Assembly (NCBI GenBank): GCA_025350445.1
Contig: JANXXV010001044.1
Span: 1 to 6,657, forward strand
Direction: 5' to 3'
DNA length: 6,657 nt
From: Bryobacteraceae bacterium
Lineage (GTDB): Bacteria; Acidobacteriota; Terriglobia; Bryobacterales; Bryobacteraceae
The position numbers and the translations under genes were made by a program. Below are positions 1-5,096 of this stretch, piece by piece; the first letter of the stretch is position 1; every line of letters starts with the position of its first letter. The notes below the pieces were generated by a model, which worked only from the letters and a program-made list of their open reading frames with translations, was not told where the DNA came from and did not search any database.

Positions 1-25
1 CCGTCGAAGCCGCCGCGGCCGTCAT
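1..25 (-). CDS. Possible start of a further minus-strand gene, cut by the window edge
   Basis: Seventeen bases beyond the stop of the oxidoreductase, an ATG on the minus strand (23-25) opens a frame reading MTAAAAST before the window ends. The short spacing would fit a second gene of the same operon. The upstream bases (GAGACGG on the minus strand) are at best a weak ribosome binding site. Eight codons are far too few to assign a product, and a plus-strand gene ending here cannot be excluded. This is an inference from spacing only. Confidence 0.2.
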
Positions 26-42
26 TAGGAACGTCCGTCTCG

Positions 43-1389
43 TCATGCCAGCAAGCTCCTCAACACGCCATCCCACGGTTTGCGGTACGGCCGCACCAGC
101 ATCGCCTGCGCCTCTCTATCGCCGATAATCGTTTCCTTCTCTGTATCCCAGTGAACGCGCCGCCCCAGCCGCAGCGAAATGTTAGCCAAATGGCAGGCCA
201 CCGCCGTATGATGCCCGTCCTCTACATCAGCTATCGGCAGTTGCCGCGTCTTTATGCAGTCCAAAAAGTTTCGTACATGCAGATCGAATTGCTGCGGTGA
301 CGATCCCGGCTCTTTCATCGTCTGAATCCACGGCTCCGGTTTCGCCGAACTCCGCTGCGGACCCCCTGCGGCACTCCCCTGAAATACCGGAATGCTGTTC
401 ACCGGGTCGGTCTTCATGTCCGAAAAAACTTCAAACCCGCCGCGCCCGATCGACAGGCTTCCCTTCGTTCCAAAGAACTCCAGCCCGCTGCCTCCCGAAC
501 GTTGCCCGATGCTCGCTTCCCGGTGCGACCACACCGCCGTCATTCCCCCGGGGTATTCCAGCAGAGCATCTTGAGTGTCGGGCGTCTCCCCGTTATCCTC
601 CAGCGCAAACCGCCCGCCCGTGGACGAAACACCGGTCGGACCCTTGTGCTTCATCACCCACTGCACAATATCGATCTGGTGCGCCGCCAGGTTTGTCATC
701 TGCCCGCCCGAATAATCCCAGAACCAGCGGAAGTGATAAATCCCGCGCTTCGGATTGTAGGGGCGCGCGGGAGCCGGACCCAGCCACATTTCATAATCCA
801 TGTCGCTCGGCGCCTTGTCATCCGGAGGCGCGCCAAAGCCGGGCATGATATTGCGGTACGAAGACATGCGTGCGCTGTGAATCTTGCCGATGTACCCGGC
901 CCGCAGCAGATCCCGCGCTTTTTGATAGTGCAGGCCGCTGCGCTGCTGCGTGCCGCACTGGACCACTCGTTTGTAGCGGCGCGCCGTCTTGATCATCCAT
1001 TTGCCTTCGTCCACAAACAGCGTCAGCGGCTTCTCCACGTAGACGTCTTTCCCGGCGGCGCACGCCATCATGGTGATCAGCGCGTGCCAGTGATCGGGCG
1101 TTGCCACCACCACCGCCTGAATCTCCTTGTTGTCCAGCAGCTTTCGAAAGTCTTTATACGGCTTAGCCCCGCCGCCACACGCCGCAACCCCTTGCTCCAG
1201 GCGAGGTTGATAGACGTCTGACATCGCGGCCATATCCACGTCTTTTTGATTTTTGAAGTCGAAAACGTGCTGCGCGCCGATCAGGCCGTAACCGATAAAA
1301 CCCACCTGCACGCGATCGTTCGCTCCCAGAATTCTGCTGTACGACGCCGCGGTCGCGGCCGCCAGGAAATGCCTTCGTGTAGCTGACAT
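43..1389 (-). CDS. Gfo/Idh/MocA-family NAD(P)-dependent oxidoreductase with Tat signal peptide
   Basis: Predicted 448-residue sugar or sugar-alcohol oxidoreductase exported by the twin-arginine pathway. The N-terminus has SATRRHFL (residues 2-9), matching the Tat consensus, followed by an alanine-rich stretch. The mature part opens with a Rossmann fold: GYGLIG (33-38) is the dinucleotide-binding glycine motif, ATPDHWH (96-102) follows, and EKP (119-121) is the family signature lysine motif. The second half has the substrate-domain segment [19 protein letters not shown], with H237 and D240 at the usual catalytic positions. Length is normal for this Tat subfamily. An ATG ten codons upstream (1417-1419) is in frame, but the start at 1389 puts the RR motif at residues 5-6, as expected, and leaves room for the divergent gene. 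No clear ribosome binding site precedes it. Family members oxidise or isomerise many cyclic polyols and glycosides, so the substrate is open. Divergent from the xylonate dehydratase gene, 32 bp away. Confidence 0.93.
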   Translation of the reverse strand: MSATRRHFLAAATAASYSRILGANDRVQVGFIGYGLIGAQHVFDFKNQKDVDMAAMSDVYQPRLEQGVAACGGGAKPYKDFRKLLDNKEIQAVVVATPDHWHALITMMACAAGKDVYVEKPLTLFVDEGKWMIKTARRYKRVVQCGTQQRSGLHYQKARDLLRAGYIGKIHSARMSSYRNIMPGFGAPPDDKAPSDMDYEMWLGPAPARPYNPKRGIYHFRWFWDYSGGQMTNLAAHQIDIVQWVMKHKGPTGVSSTGGRFALEDNGETPDTQDALLEYPGGMTAVWSHREASIGQRSGGSGLEFFGTKGSLSIGRGGFEVFSDMKTDPVNSIPVFQGSAAGGPQRSSAKPEPWIQTMKEPGSSPQQFDLHVRNFLDCIKTRQLPIADVEDGHHTAVACHLANISLRLGRRVHWDTEKETIIGDREAQAMLVRPYRKPWDGVLRSLLA

Positions 1390-1421
1390 GGCCGCGATTC
1401 TATCATCTAATAAGTACATCC
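1390..1421. promoter_or_regulatory. Compact divergent promoter region with overlapping -10-like hexamers
   Basis: The whole space between two divergent start codons is 32 bp. TATCAT (1401-1406, plus strand) and TAGAAT (1397-1402 read on the minus strand) each match the TATAAT consensus at five of six bases and overlap by two bases. The matching -35 positions are poor (TTCATG at 18-bp spacing for the minus strand; nothing convincing for the plus strand). If these are real -10 boxes, transcription would start about 0-10 nt from each ATG, giving leaderless or nearly leaderless mRNAs. That agrees with the lack of a ribosome binding site before either gene. The promoters could instead lie inside the opposite coding region. 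Confidence 0.35.
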
Positions 1422-3404
1422 ATGAACAACACCGCCACCAACCCCATCATCGATTCCGGCGACGATTCCCTGTTCGACATCCACACCCGGGCGCAGGGGC
1501 CCAAAGGGTCGCTCCCGCTGACCGCCGAAATGCTGTTGACCCGCCCCTCCGGCGATCTCTTCGGACTCACGCAAGACGCCGGTATGGGGTGGGACCCGCA
1601 AAAGTTGGGCGGCAAGGAAATCCTGCTGCTAAGCACCCACGGAGGCATCCGCGCCGCCGACGGTACGCCCATCGCTCTCGGCTACCACACCGGCCACTGG
1701 GAAGTGGGGCTCCTGATGCAAGCCGCCGCCGAAGAATTGAAGAAGGCTGGTGCGGTCCCCTTCGCCGGATACGTCACCGATCCCTGCGACGGTCGCACCC
1801 AAGGCACCACCGGAATGTTCGACAGCCTTGCTTATCGAAACGACGCGGCCATCGTGTTCCGCCGCCTGATCCGCTCCCTGCCCACGCGCCGCGGCGTGAT
1901 CGGCGTAGCCACCTGCGATAAGGGGCTTCCCGCCATGATGATCGCCCTGGCGGCCATGCACAATCTCCCCTGTGTCCTGGTGCCCGGCGGAGTCACATTA
2001 ATGGCCGAGGATGCTGAGGACACCGGCCGCGTGCAAACCATCGGCGCACGTTTCGCTCACGGACAGATCACCCTCCAACAGGCGGCCGACATGGGCTGCC
2101 GGGCGTGCGGATCTCCAGGCGGCGGATGCCAGTTCCTGGGAACTGCCGCCACCGCGCAGGTGGTAGGCGAGGCCCTCGGAATGTCGCTGACGCATTCGGC
2201 ACTGGCCCCGTCCGGCCACCCGATCTGGCTCGACATGGCCCGCCGCTCCGGACGCGCGGTGCTAAAACTGGAATCGCGCAATATTACGATGAAGCACATC
2301 GTGACGGACGATGCGCTGCACAACGCCATGGTCACCCACGCCGCATTCGGAGGGTCGACGAATCTCATCCTGCACCTCTCCGCCGTGGCGCACGCGGCCG
2401 GACTGAGGCGCCCGATCGCAGAGGATTGGGCGCGCATCAATCGCCAGGTTCCACGTTTGGTGGATGCGCTGCCAAACGGGCCGCGGAATCATCCCACCGT
2501 ACAAGTGTTTCAGGCTGGCGGTGTTCCGGAGGTAATGCTGCATCTGCGGCGCGCCGGCTTGCTGAAACTCGATGCCCTAACCGTCTCCGGCGAAACGCTT
2601 GGATCGATGCTCGATTGGTGGCAGAATTCCGAACGGCGCGCAATCCTGCGGAACCGCTTGCGCGAGCGCGACGGAATTGACCCTGACGACGTGATCATGA
2701 ATCCCGATTCCGCAGCCGCGCGGGGACTCACCAGCACCGTCTGCTTCCCGAACGGGAATCTGGCGCCGGAAGGAGCCGTGATCAAGAGCACCGCCATCGA
2801 CCCGAGCGTGGTCGACCCCGACGGCGTGTATAGAATGACAGGCCCGGCCCGCATTTTCCTAACGGAAGTAGCGGCGGTGAACGCCATTAAGACAAATCGG
2901 ATCAAACCCGGCGACGTTCTGGTGATTATGTGCCGCGGCCCGCTGGGCTCCGGGATGGAAGAGACGTATCAGGTAACGTCCGCGCTGAAGCATCTGCCGT
3001 TTGGCAAATACGTTTCGGTGCTGACCGACGCCCGGTTCAGCGGTGTTTCCACCGGCGCCTGCATCGGGCACATTTCTCCGGAAGCTTTGGCTGGCGGGCC
3101 GTTAGGGAAATTGCTGGAGGGCGACCGGATCGAAATCCGGATCGACCGCAATAAACTGGAAGGTACCGTGAACCTGGTGGGGACCGGAGATCGTCAATTT
3201 GGCGTCGACGAAGGCACAAGAGTGTTGGCCGGCAGACAACCTCGGGCCGACCTTGCGCCAGATCCGGATCTACCCGACGATACCAGACTGTGGGCAGCAC
3301 TGCAGTCCGTGAGCGGGGGCGCTTGGGGTGGATGCGTGTACGATGTTGACCGTATATTAGAAGTGATCGAGGCAGGGAAGCTTCGTCTAAGTAGTAGGCC
3401 TTAG
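1422..3404 (+). CDS. yjhG: YjhG/YagF-family D-xylonate dehydratase (IlvD/Edd superfamily)
   Basis: Predicted cytoplasmic Fe-S dehydratase that removes water from D-xylonate to give 2-keto-3-deoxy-D-xylonate (EC 4.2.1.82), the entry step of non-phosphorylating pentose-acid breakdown. At 660 residues it matches YjhG/YagF (about 655) rather than the shorter IlvD or Edd. It resembles my recollection of E. coli YjhG along its whole length, from [13 protein letters not shown] near residue 26 to [17 protein letters not shown] near the C-terminus. Candidate cluster ligands are C122 (DPCDGRTQG), C165 (CDKG) and C236 (GGGCQFLG), arranged as in Edd. K167 of CDKG is the likely metal-site lysine, GMEE (511-514) the metal-binding acidic motif, and S540 in ARFSG the candidate catalytic serine. 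The start at 1422 aligns with the family N-terminus although no ribosome binding site precedes it. No aldolase, dehydrogenase or transporter of the pathway is in view; another sugar acid as substrate is possible. Confidence 0.93.
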   Translation: MNNTATNPIIDSGDDSLFDIHTRAQGPKGSLPLTAEMLLTRPSGDLFGLTQDAGMGWDPQKLGGKEILLLSTHGGIRAADGTPIALGYHTGHWEVGLLMQAAAEELKKAGAVPFAGYVTDPCDGRTQGTTGMFDSLAYRNDAAIVFRRLIRSLPTRRGVIGVATCDKGLPAMMIALAAMHNLPCVLVPGGVTLMAEDAEDTGRVQTIGARFAHGQITLQQAADMGCRACGSPGGGCQFLGTAATAQVVGEALGMSLTHSALAPSGHPIWLDMARRSGRAVLKLESRNITMKHIVTDDALHNAMVTHAAFGGSTNLILHLSAVAHAAGLRRPIAEDWARINRQVPRLVDALPNGPRNHPTVQVFQAGGVPEVMLHLRRAGLLKLDALTVSGETLGSMLDWWQNSERRAILRNRLRERDGIDPDDVIMNPDSAAARGLTSTVCFPNGNLAPEGAVIKSTAIDPSVVDPDGVYRMTGPARIFLTEVAAVNAIKTNRIKPGDVLVIMCRGPLGSGMEETYQVTSALKHLPFGKYVSVLTDARFSGVSTGACIGHISPEALAGGPLGKLLEGDRIEIRIDRNKLEGTVNLVGTGDRQFGVDEGTRVLAGRQPRADLAPDPDLPDDTRLWAALQSVSGGAWGGCVYDVDRILEVIEAGKLRLSSRP

Positions 3405-3414
3405 TTCTCCGTAG

Positions 3415-3492
3415 GATGTCCTAGTGCGTTTGGTTTACTCCAATAGGACTCGCGGTACTGATCCAAAATTCGAGGAGCTGAAAAAGTACTAA
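3415..3492 (+). pseudogene. Possible remnant or tiny ORF ending in TDPKFEELKKY
   Basis: Between an in-frame TAG (3412-3414) and a TAA (3490-3492) the frame reads DVLVRLVYSNRTRG and then TDPKFEELKKY. Its composition looks like real protein rather than random sequence. The LVYSNR stretch recalls the start of the NAD-binding half of ferredoxin-reductase-like (FNR superfamily) proteins, where a hydrophobic strand is followed by YSNR. It could be the decayed scrap of a lost gene. Alternatively it is a 22-codon ORF starting at GTG 3424, with AGGA (3413-3416) seven bases upstream. At 25 codons, chance is a serious competitor. Confidence 0.15.
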
Positions 3493-3508
3493 GGATATCC
3501 ATCTAAGT

Positions 3509-3578
3509 CATTCTAGTTGCGCCAGTTCTTACGATTCTGCTTGACTCAGAATGCCAAACCCCGTTAAAGTACAGAATG
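3509..3578. promoter_or_regulatory. Nested inverted repeats (AGAATG half-sites) around the promoter, candidate operator
   Basis: The inner dyad is ATTCTG (3534-3539) and CAGAAT (3547-3552) with a 7-bp spacer that contains most of the -35 box. The outer dyad is CATTCT (3509-3514) and AGAATG (3573-3578). Both pairs are centred at about 3543. Read another way, the right-hand side has CAGAATG twice, 25 bp apart. The four related half-sites could bind a dimeric or tetrameric regulator over the -35 region. The regulator is unknown, and short repeats in AT-rich DNA can arise by chance. Confidence 0.35.
3541..3570 (+). promoter_or_regulatory. Candidate sigma70-type promoter of the PEP-CTERM operon
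   Basis: TTGACT (3541-3546, five of six matches to TTGACA) is followed after 18 bp by TAAAGT (3565-3570, four of six matches to TATAAT). A transcription start would fall near 3577, giving a leader of about 85 nt before the first PEP-CTERM start codon. The gap is long enough for a dedicated promoter, and the region is AT-rich as promoters tend to be. No sigma54-type GG-N10-GC element fits here. Confidence 0.45.
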
Positions 3579-3635
3579 ATGTATCGGATCTTTTGTAGTT
3601 TGGGGGCATCACACCCATCGAACAGGAGGCCGCTG

Positions 3636-3665
3636 TTGGTCAATTCGGAGGAAGGTACGTTATGA
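3636..3665 (+). CDS. Possible nine-codon leader ORF overlapping the first PEP-CTERM gene
   Basis: AGGAGG (3624-3629), a full-strength Shine-Dalgarno sequence, lies six bases before a TTG codon. The frame reads M(TTG)-VNSEEGTL and stops at TGA 3663-3665. This stop overlaps the ATG of the downstream gene (3662-3664) as ATGA, the usual layout for translational coupling. The gene's own ribosome binding site lies inside this mini-ORF. AACAG (3621-3625) and CTGTT (3633-3637) can also form a small hairpin that would hold the AGGAGG in or near its loop. The start codon is non-standard and the ORF tiny, so this is suggestive only. Confidence 0.2.
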   Translation: MVNSEEGTL

Positions 3666-4294
3666 AGAAATATATCTTGGCATCAATGTTTGTAGGGCTG
3701 ACCTCGGTAGCCATGGCCGTGCCGGTGTGTTCCGGGCCCACGTTCGACATAACCTCGTTTACTGCAGGTGGCGGTTGCACGTCAGGCAACCTTTTGTTCT
3801 CGAACTTCGTTTATTCGGGTACCAACGGGTCGGGTCCGACGACGCTTACCAGCATCATTTCCGGTGGAGGAAATATTTTGTTCAACCTCCAGCCGAACCA
3901 AGGGAGCACGGTCACAGCGCAAAGTTCCAGTCTCACCTTTACCGTTGCGGGGCTTGATGTAAGTTCTCTCATTATCGGAACTTCGAGTTCCAACGGCGGA
4001 AGCGCCTCTTCTACGGTTAGGCAAGTAGTCTGCTCCGGTTTGATTGACGCGCTTGGGAATTGTACTGGAACGCTCTTTCAAGACGTCACAAACACGGCAG
4101 GAACGGTGACGCCAACCAATTCCTTTGCACCTCAGGGAAGCGTAAATGTCTGGAGAAACGTTATTACTCCGATCAACACTGCCGTTACAGGGACAACTTT
4201 TGACGTGCAGTCCACTCCGGAACCAGTCGCCTTCGCGCTGATGGGATCCGGCTTGATCGCATTGGCTTTGTTTCGCAAACGGCGGAAGAACTAA
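3662..4294 (+). CDS. PEP-CTERM sorting domain protein, four-cysteine type (first of tandem pair)
   Basis: Predicted 210-residue exported protein. Residues 1-19 form a Sec signal peptide (MKKYILASMFVGLTSVAMA, likely cut after AMA). The mature part is rich in serine, threonine, glycine and asparagine, as in surface or matrix proteins. The C-terminus is a PEP-CTERM tail: PEP at 186-188, a hydrophobic span at 189-204, and RKRRKN at 205-210, the signal handled by an exosortase. Cysteines C23, C39, C124 and C134 may form two disulfides. GC-x2-G-x2-LF-x-NF (38-49) and VW near 163-164 are shared with the next gene. GGAGGA (3647-3652) is a good ribosome binding site nine bases from the ATG. No enzyme motif is visible, so the function beyond a surface or matrix role is unknown. 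Its composition is less GC-rich than the flanking genes (about 50 percent in 3961-4020). Confidence 0.88.
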   Translation: MKKYILASMFVGLTSVAMAVPVCSGPTFDITSFTAGGGCTSGNLLFSNFVYSGTNGSGPTTLTSIISGGGNILFNLQPNQGSTVTAQSSSLTFTVAGLDVSSLIIGTSSSNGGSASSTVRQVVCSGLIDALGNCTGTLFQDVTNTAGTVTPTNSFAPQGSVNVWRNVITPINTAVTGTTFDVQSTPEPVAFALMGSGLIALALFRKRRKN

Positions 4295-4300
4295 ATACCG

Positions 4301-4310
4301 CTTATATAAG
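4301..4310. repeat. 10-bp palindrome CTTATATAAG between the PEP-CTERM genes
   Basis: CTTATATAAG is a perfect palindrome in the 39-bp gap between the two PEP-CTERM genes. It contains TATAAG (4305-4310), five of six matches to a -10 box, but no reasonable -35 box lies 16-18 bp upstream. It may be a weak internal promoter, a protein or mRNA processing site, or chance. Confidence 0.2.
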
Positions 4311-4333
4311 ATCACTCGGAGGAAATGTAAATC

Positions 4334-4996
4334 ATGAATCGCATACTTACCATCGCAGTTTTGTTGGCGGCGTCATCATTGGCTATGCTTGGCGCACCGG
4401 TGTGCTCTGCTTCAACCGGAGTTAACGTAAACCTATTGACGCTCGGTTGTGTGGCCGGCCCCTACCTTTTCGACAATTTCAATTGGACAGACGCCAACGG
4501 AGTCGGCGGTGGACCGGTTACGATTCTGTCGGCTAATCCAGGATCTTACCTCAGTTCAATCAACTTGGTTTTCGGCACAAGCCTCGGTACGCCGTCGTCT
4601 GCATTTACTCAAGATCTACACTTCACGTTCCGCGTGAGCACTTTGAATGGTCTGCCCGGCATCTATCAGACGGCGCTCGCTGCCACTGGAAGTGGAAACG
4701 GTTCCCACGTTGCCGAGCGCGGTTGCACAACCGCAATTGGTCAGGATTCTGGCATCTGCGCTGGTACAGTGTTGTACGACTACGTCGCTTTTGCCGGCCA
4801 GACAATCGCGATCACGCCGAATGCGGGCAATGTTGGCGTTAACCAGTTATTTGTGTGGAAGGATCTGAACTCCGACGTCGGAGGTTCGTTGACCACCTTC
4901 ACCGAAACTTTCCAAACCCCCGAACCGATGTCGATTAGCCTTTTTGGCGCTGGCCTCCTCGGATTGGGTTTGATTCGCAAACGTCGCACAGTATAG
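4334..4996 (+). CDS. PEP-CTERM sorting domain protein, four-cysteine type (second of tandem pair)
   Basis: Predicted 220-residue exported protein and paralogue of its upstream neighbour. The hydrophobic N-terminus (MNRILTIAVLLAASSLAMLG) is a signal peptide, probably cut near residues 17-21. The mature protein begins with APVCS (C24), then has GC-x2-G-x2-LF-x-NF at 38-49, at exactly the same residue numbers as in the first protein. C131 and C142 match C124 and C134 there, and VWKDL (W175) matches VWRNV. The tail is PEP at 196-198, a hydrophobic span rich in glycine and leucine, then RKRRTV, the exosortase sorting signal. GGAGGA (4318-4323) lies ten bases before the ATG. An ATGTAA start-stop (4325-4330) sits between them, too close to the Shine-Dalgarno sequence to be a likely start. 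It probably shares a transcript with the first gene and ends at the hairpin downstream. The role is unknown; a cell-surface or matrix protein is inferred. Confidence 0.88.
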   Translation: MNRILTIAVLLAASSLAMLGAPVCSASTGVNVNLLTLGCVAGPYLFDNFNWTDANGVGGGPVTILSANPGSYLSSINLVFGTSLGTPSSAFTQDLHFTFRVSTLNGLPGIYQTALAATGSGNGSHVAERGCTTAIGQDSGICAGTVLYDYVAFAGQTIAITPNAGNVGVNQLFVWKDLNSDVGGSLTTFTETFQTPEPMSISLFGAGLLGLGLIRKRRTV

Positions 4997-5018
4997 TTTT
5001 CAAGTCCGGTTTTCCCCG

Positions 5019-5050
5019 AAAGGCCAAGAGATTTGATCTCTTGGCCTTTT
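5019..5050 (+). terminator. Strong intrinsic terminator after the PEP-CTERM pair
   Basis: A perfect 14-bp stem is formed by 5019-5032 (AAAGGCCAAGAGAT) and 5036-5049 (its exact complement), closed by the three-base loop TTG. The descending arm runs into TTTT (5047-5050), followed by CTGCGTTT, so the T-tract is short but adjoins a long stem. It lies 22 bp after the stop of the second PEP-CTERM gene and separates that unit from ileS. The minus-strand side lacks a T-run beyond the stem, so it acts mainly on plus-strand transcripts. Confidence 0.85.
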
Positions 5051-5056
5051 CTGCGT

Positions 5057-5096
5057 TTATAACTCCCGTCTGCACCTGCCATAATAGAGACATTCC
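5057..5096 (+). promoter_or_regulatory. Weak candidate promoter and ribosome binding site for ileS
   Basis: Between the terminator and the ileS ATG only about 46 bp remain. CATAAT (5080-5085) matches five of six bases of the -10 consensus. The -35 position at 17-bp spacing is TTATAA (5057-5062), only three of six. Transcription would start near 5092, leaving a leader of about five bases, so the weak GAGA (5087-5090) might not be part of the mRNA. This suggests a near-leaderless ileS message. No T-box antiterminator sequence is seen. Confidence 0.3.

Larger units (their letters stand above)
3405..3661. other. Intergenic region, AT-rich, between dehydratase and PEP-CTERM operon
   Basis: This 257-bp gap is much poorer in GC than the genes around it: 3481-3540 is 23/60 GC, against 41/60 for 6241-6300 in ileS. 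After the dehydratase stop, GTCCTA (3418-3423) can pair with TAGGAC (3444-3449) around an inner TTGG/CCAA stem (3430-3433 and 3440-3443). No T-tract follows, so it is a poor intrinsic terminator candidate and the dehydratase has no clear terminator. A possible gene remnant (3415-3492), a promoter with nested dyads (3509-3578) and a possible leader ORF (3636-3665) are listed separately. Confidence 0.7.

Noticed and set aside
502..1221. Open frame of 239 codons on the plus strand
   Set aside because: Antisense to the Gfo/Idh oxidoreductase core. The composition is arginine- and histidine-rich and no family is recognisable.
1387..1419. Longer start for the oxidoreductase at 1419
   Set aside because: It would put start codons of divergent genes two bases apart and add ten non-conserved residues before the Tat motif. 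The ATG at 1389 gives a normal Tat n-region.
3418..3449. Hairpin GTCCTA/TAGGAC as a terminator of the dehydratase
   Set aside because: The stem is short with a six-base bulge on the left side, and TCGCGG follows instead of a T-tract. It may be structured RNA but is not a convincing intrinsic terminator.
3598..3661. Sigma54-type promoter for the PEP-CTERM genes, as known for some PEP-CTERM regulons
   Set aside because: I checked the GG-rich spots at 3602-3606 and 3638-3639. Neither has GC ten bases later, and the full -24/-12 consensus is absent.
3782..4315. Open frame of 177 codons on the minus strand
   Set aside because: Antisense to the first PEP-CTERM gene, which has a signal peptide, sorting tail and a good ribosome binding site. 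The minus frame has none of these.
4997..5096. T-box riboswitch upstream of ileS
   Set aside because: The gap is only 100 bp and most of it is the terminator of the preceding unit. I see no T-box antiterminator sequence or specifier stem.
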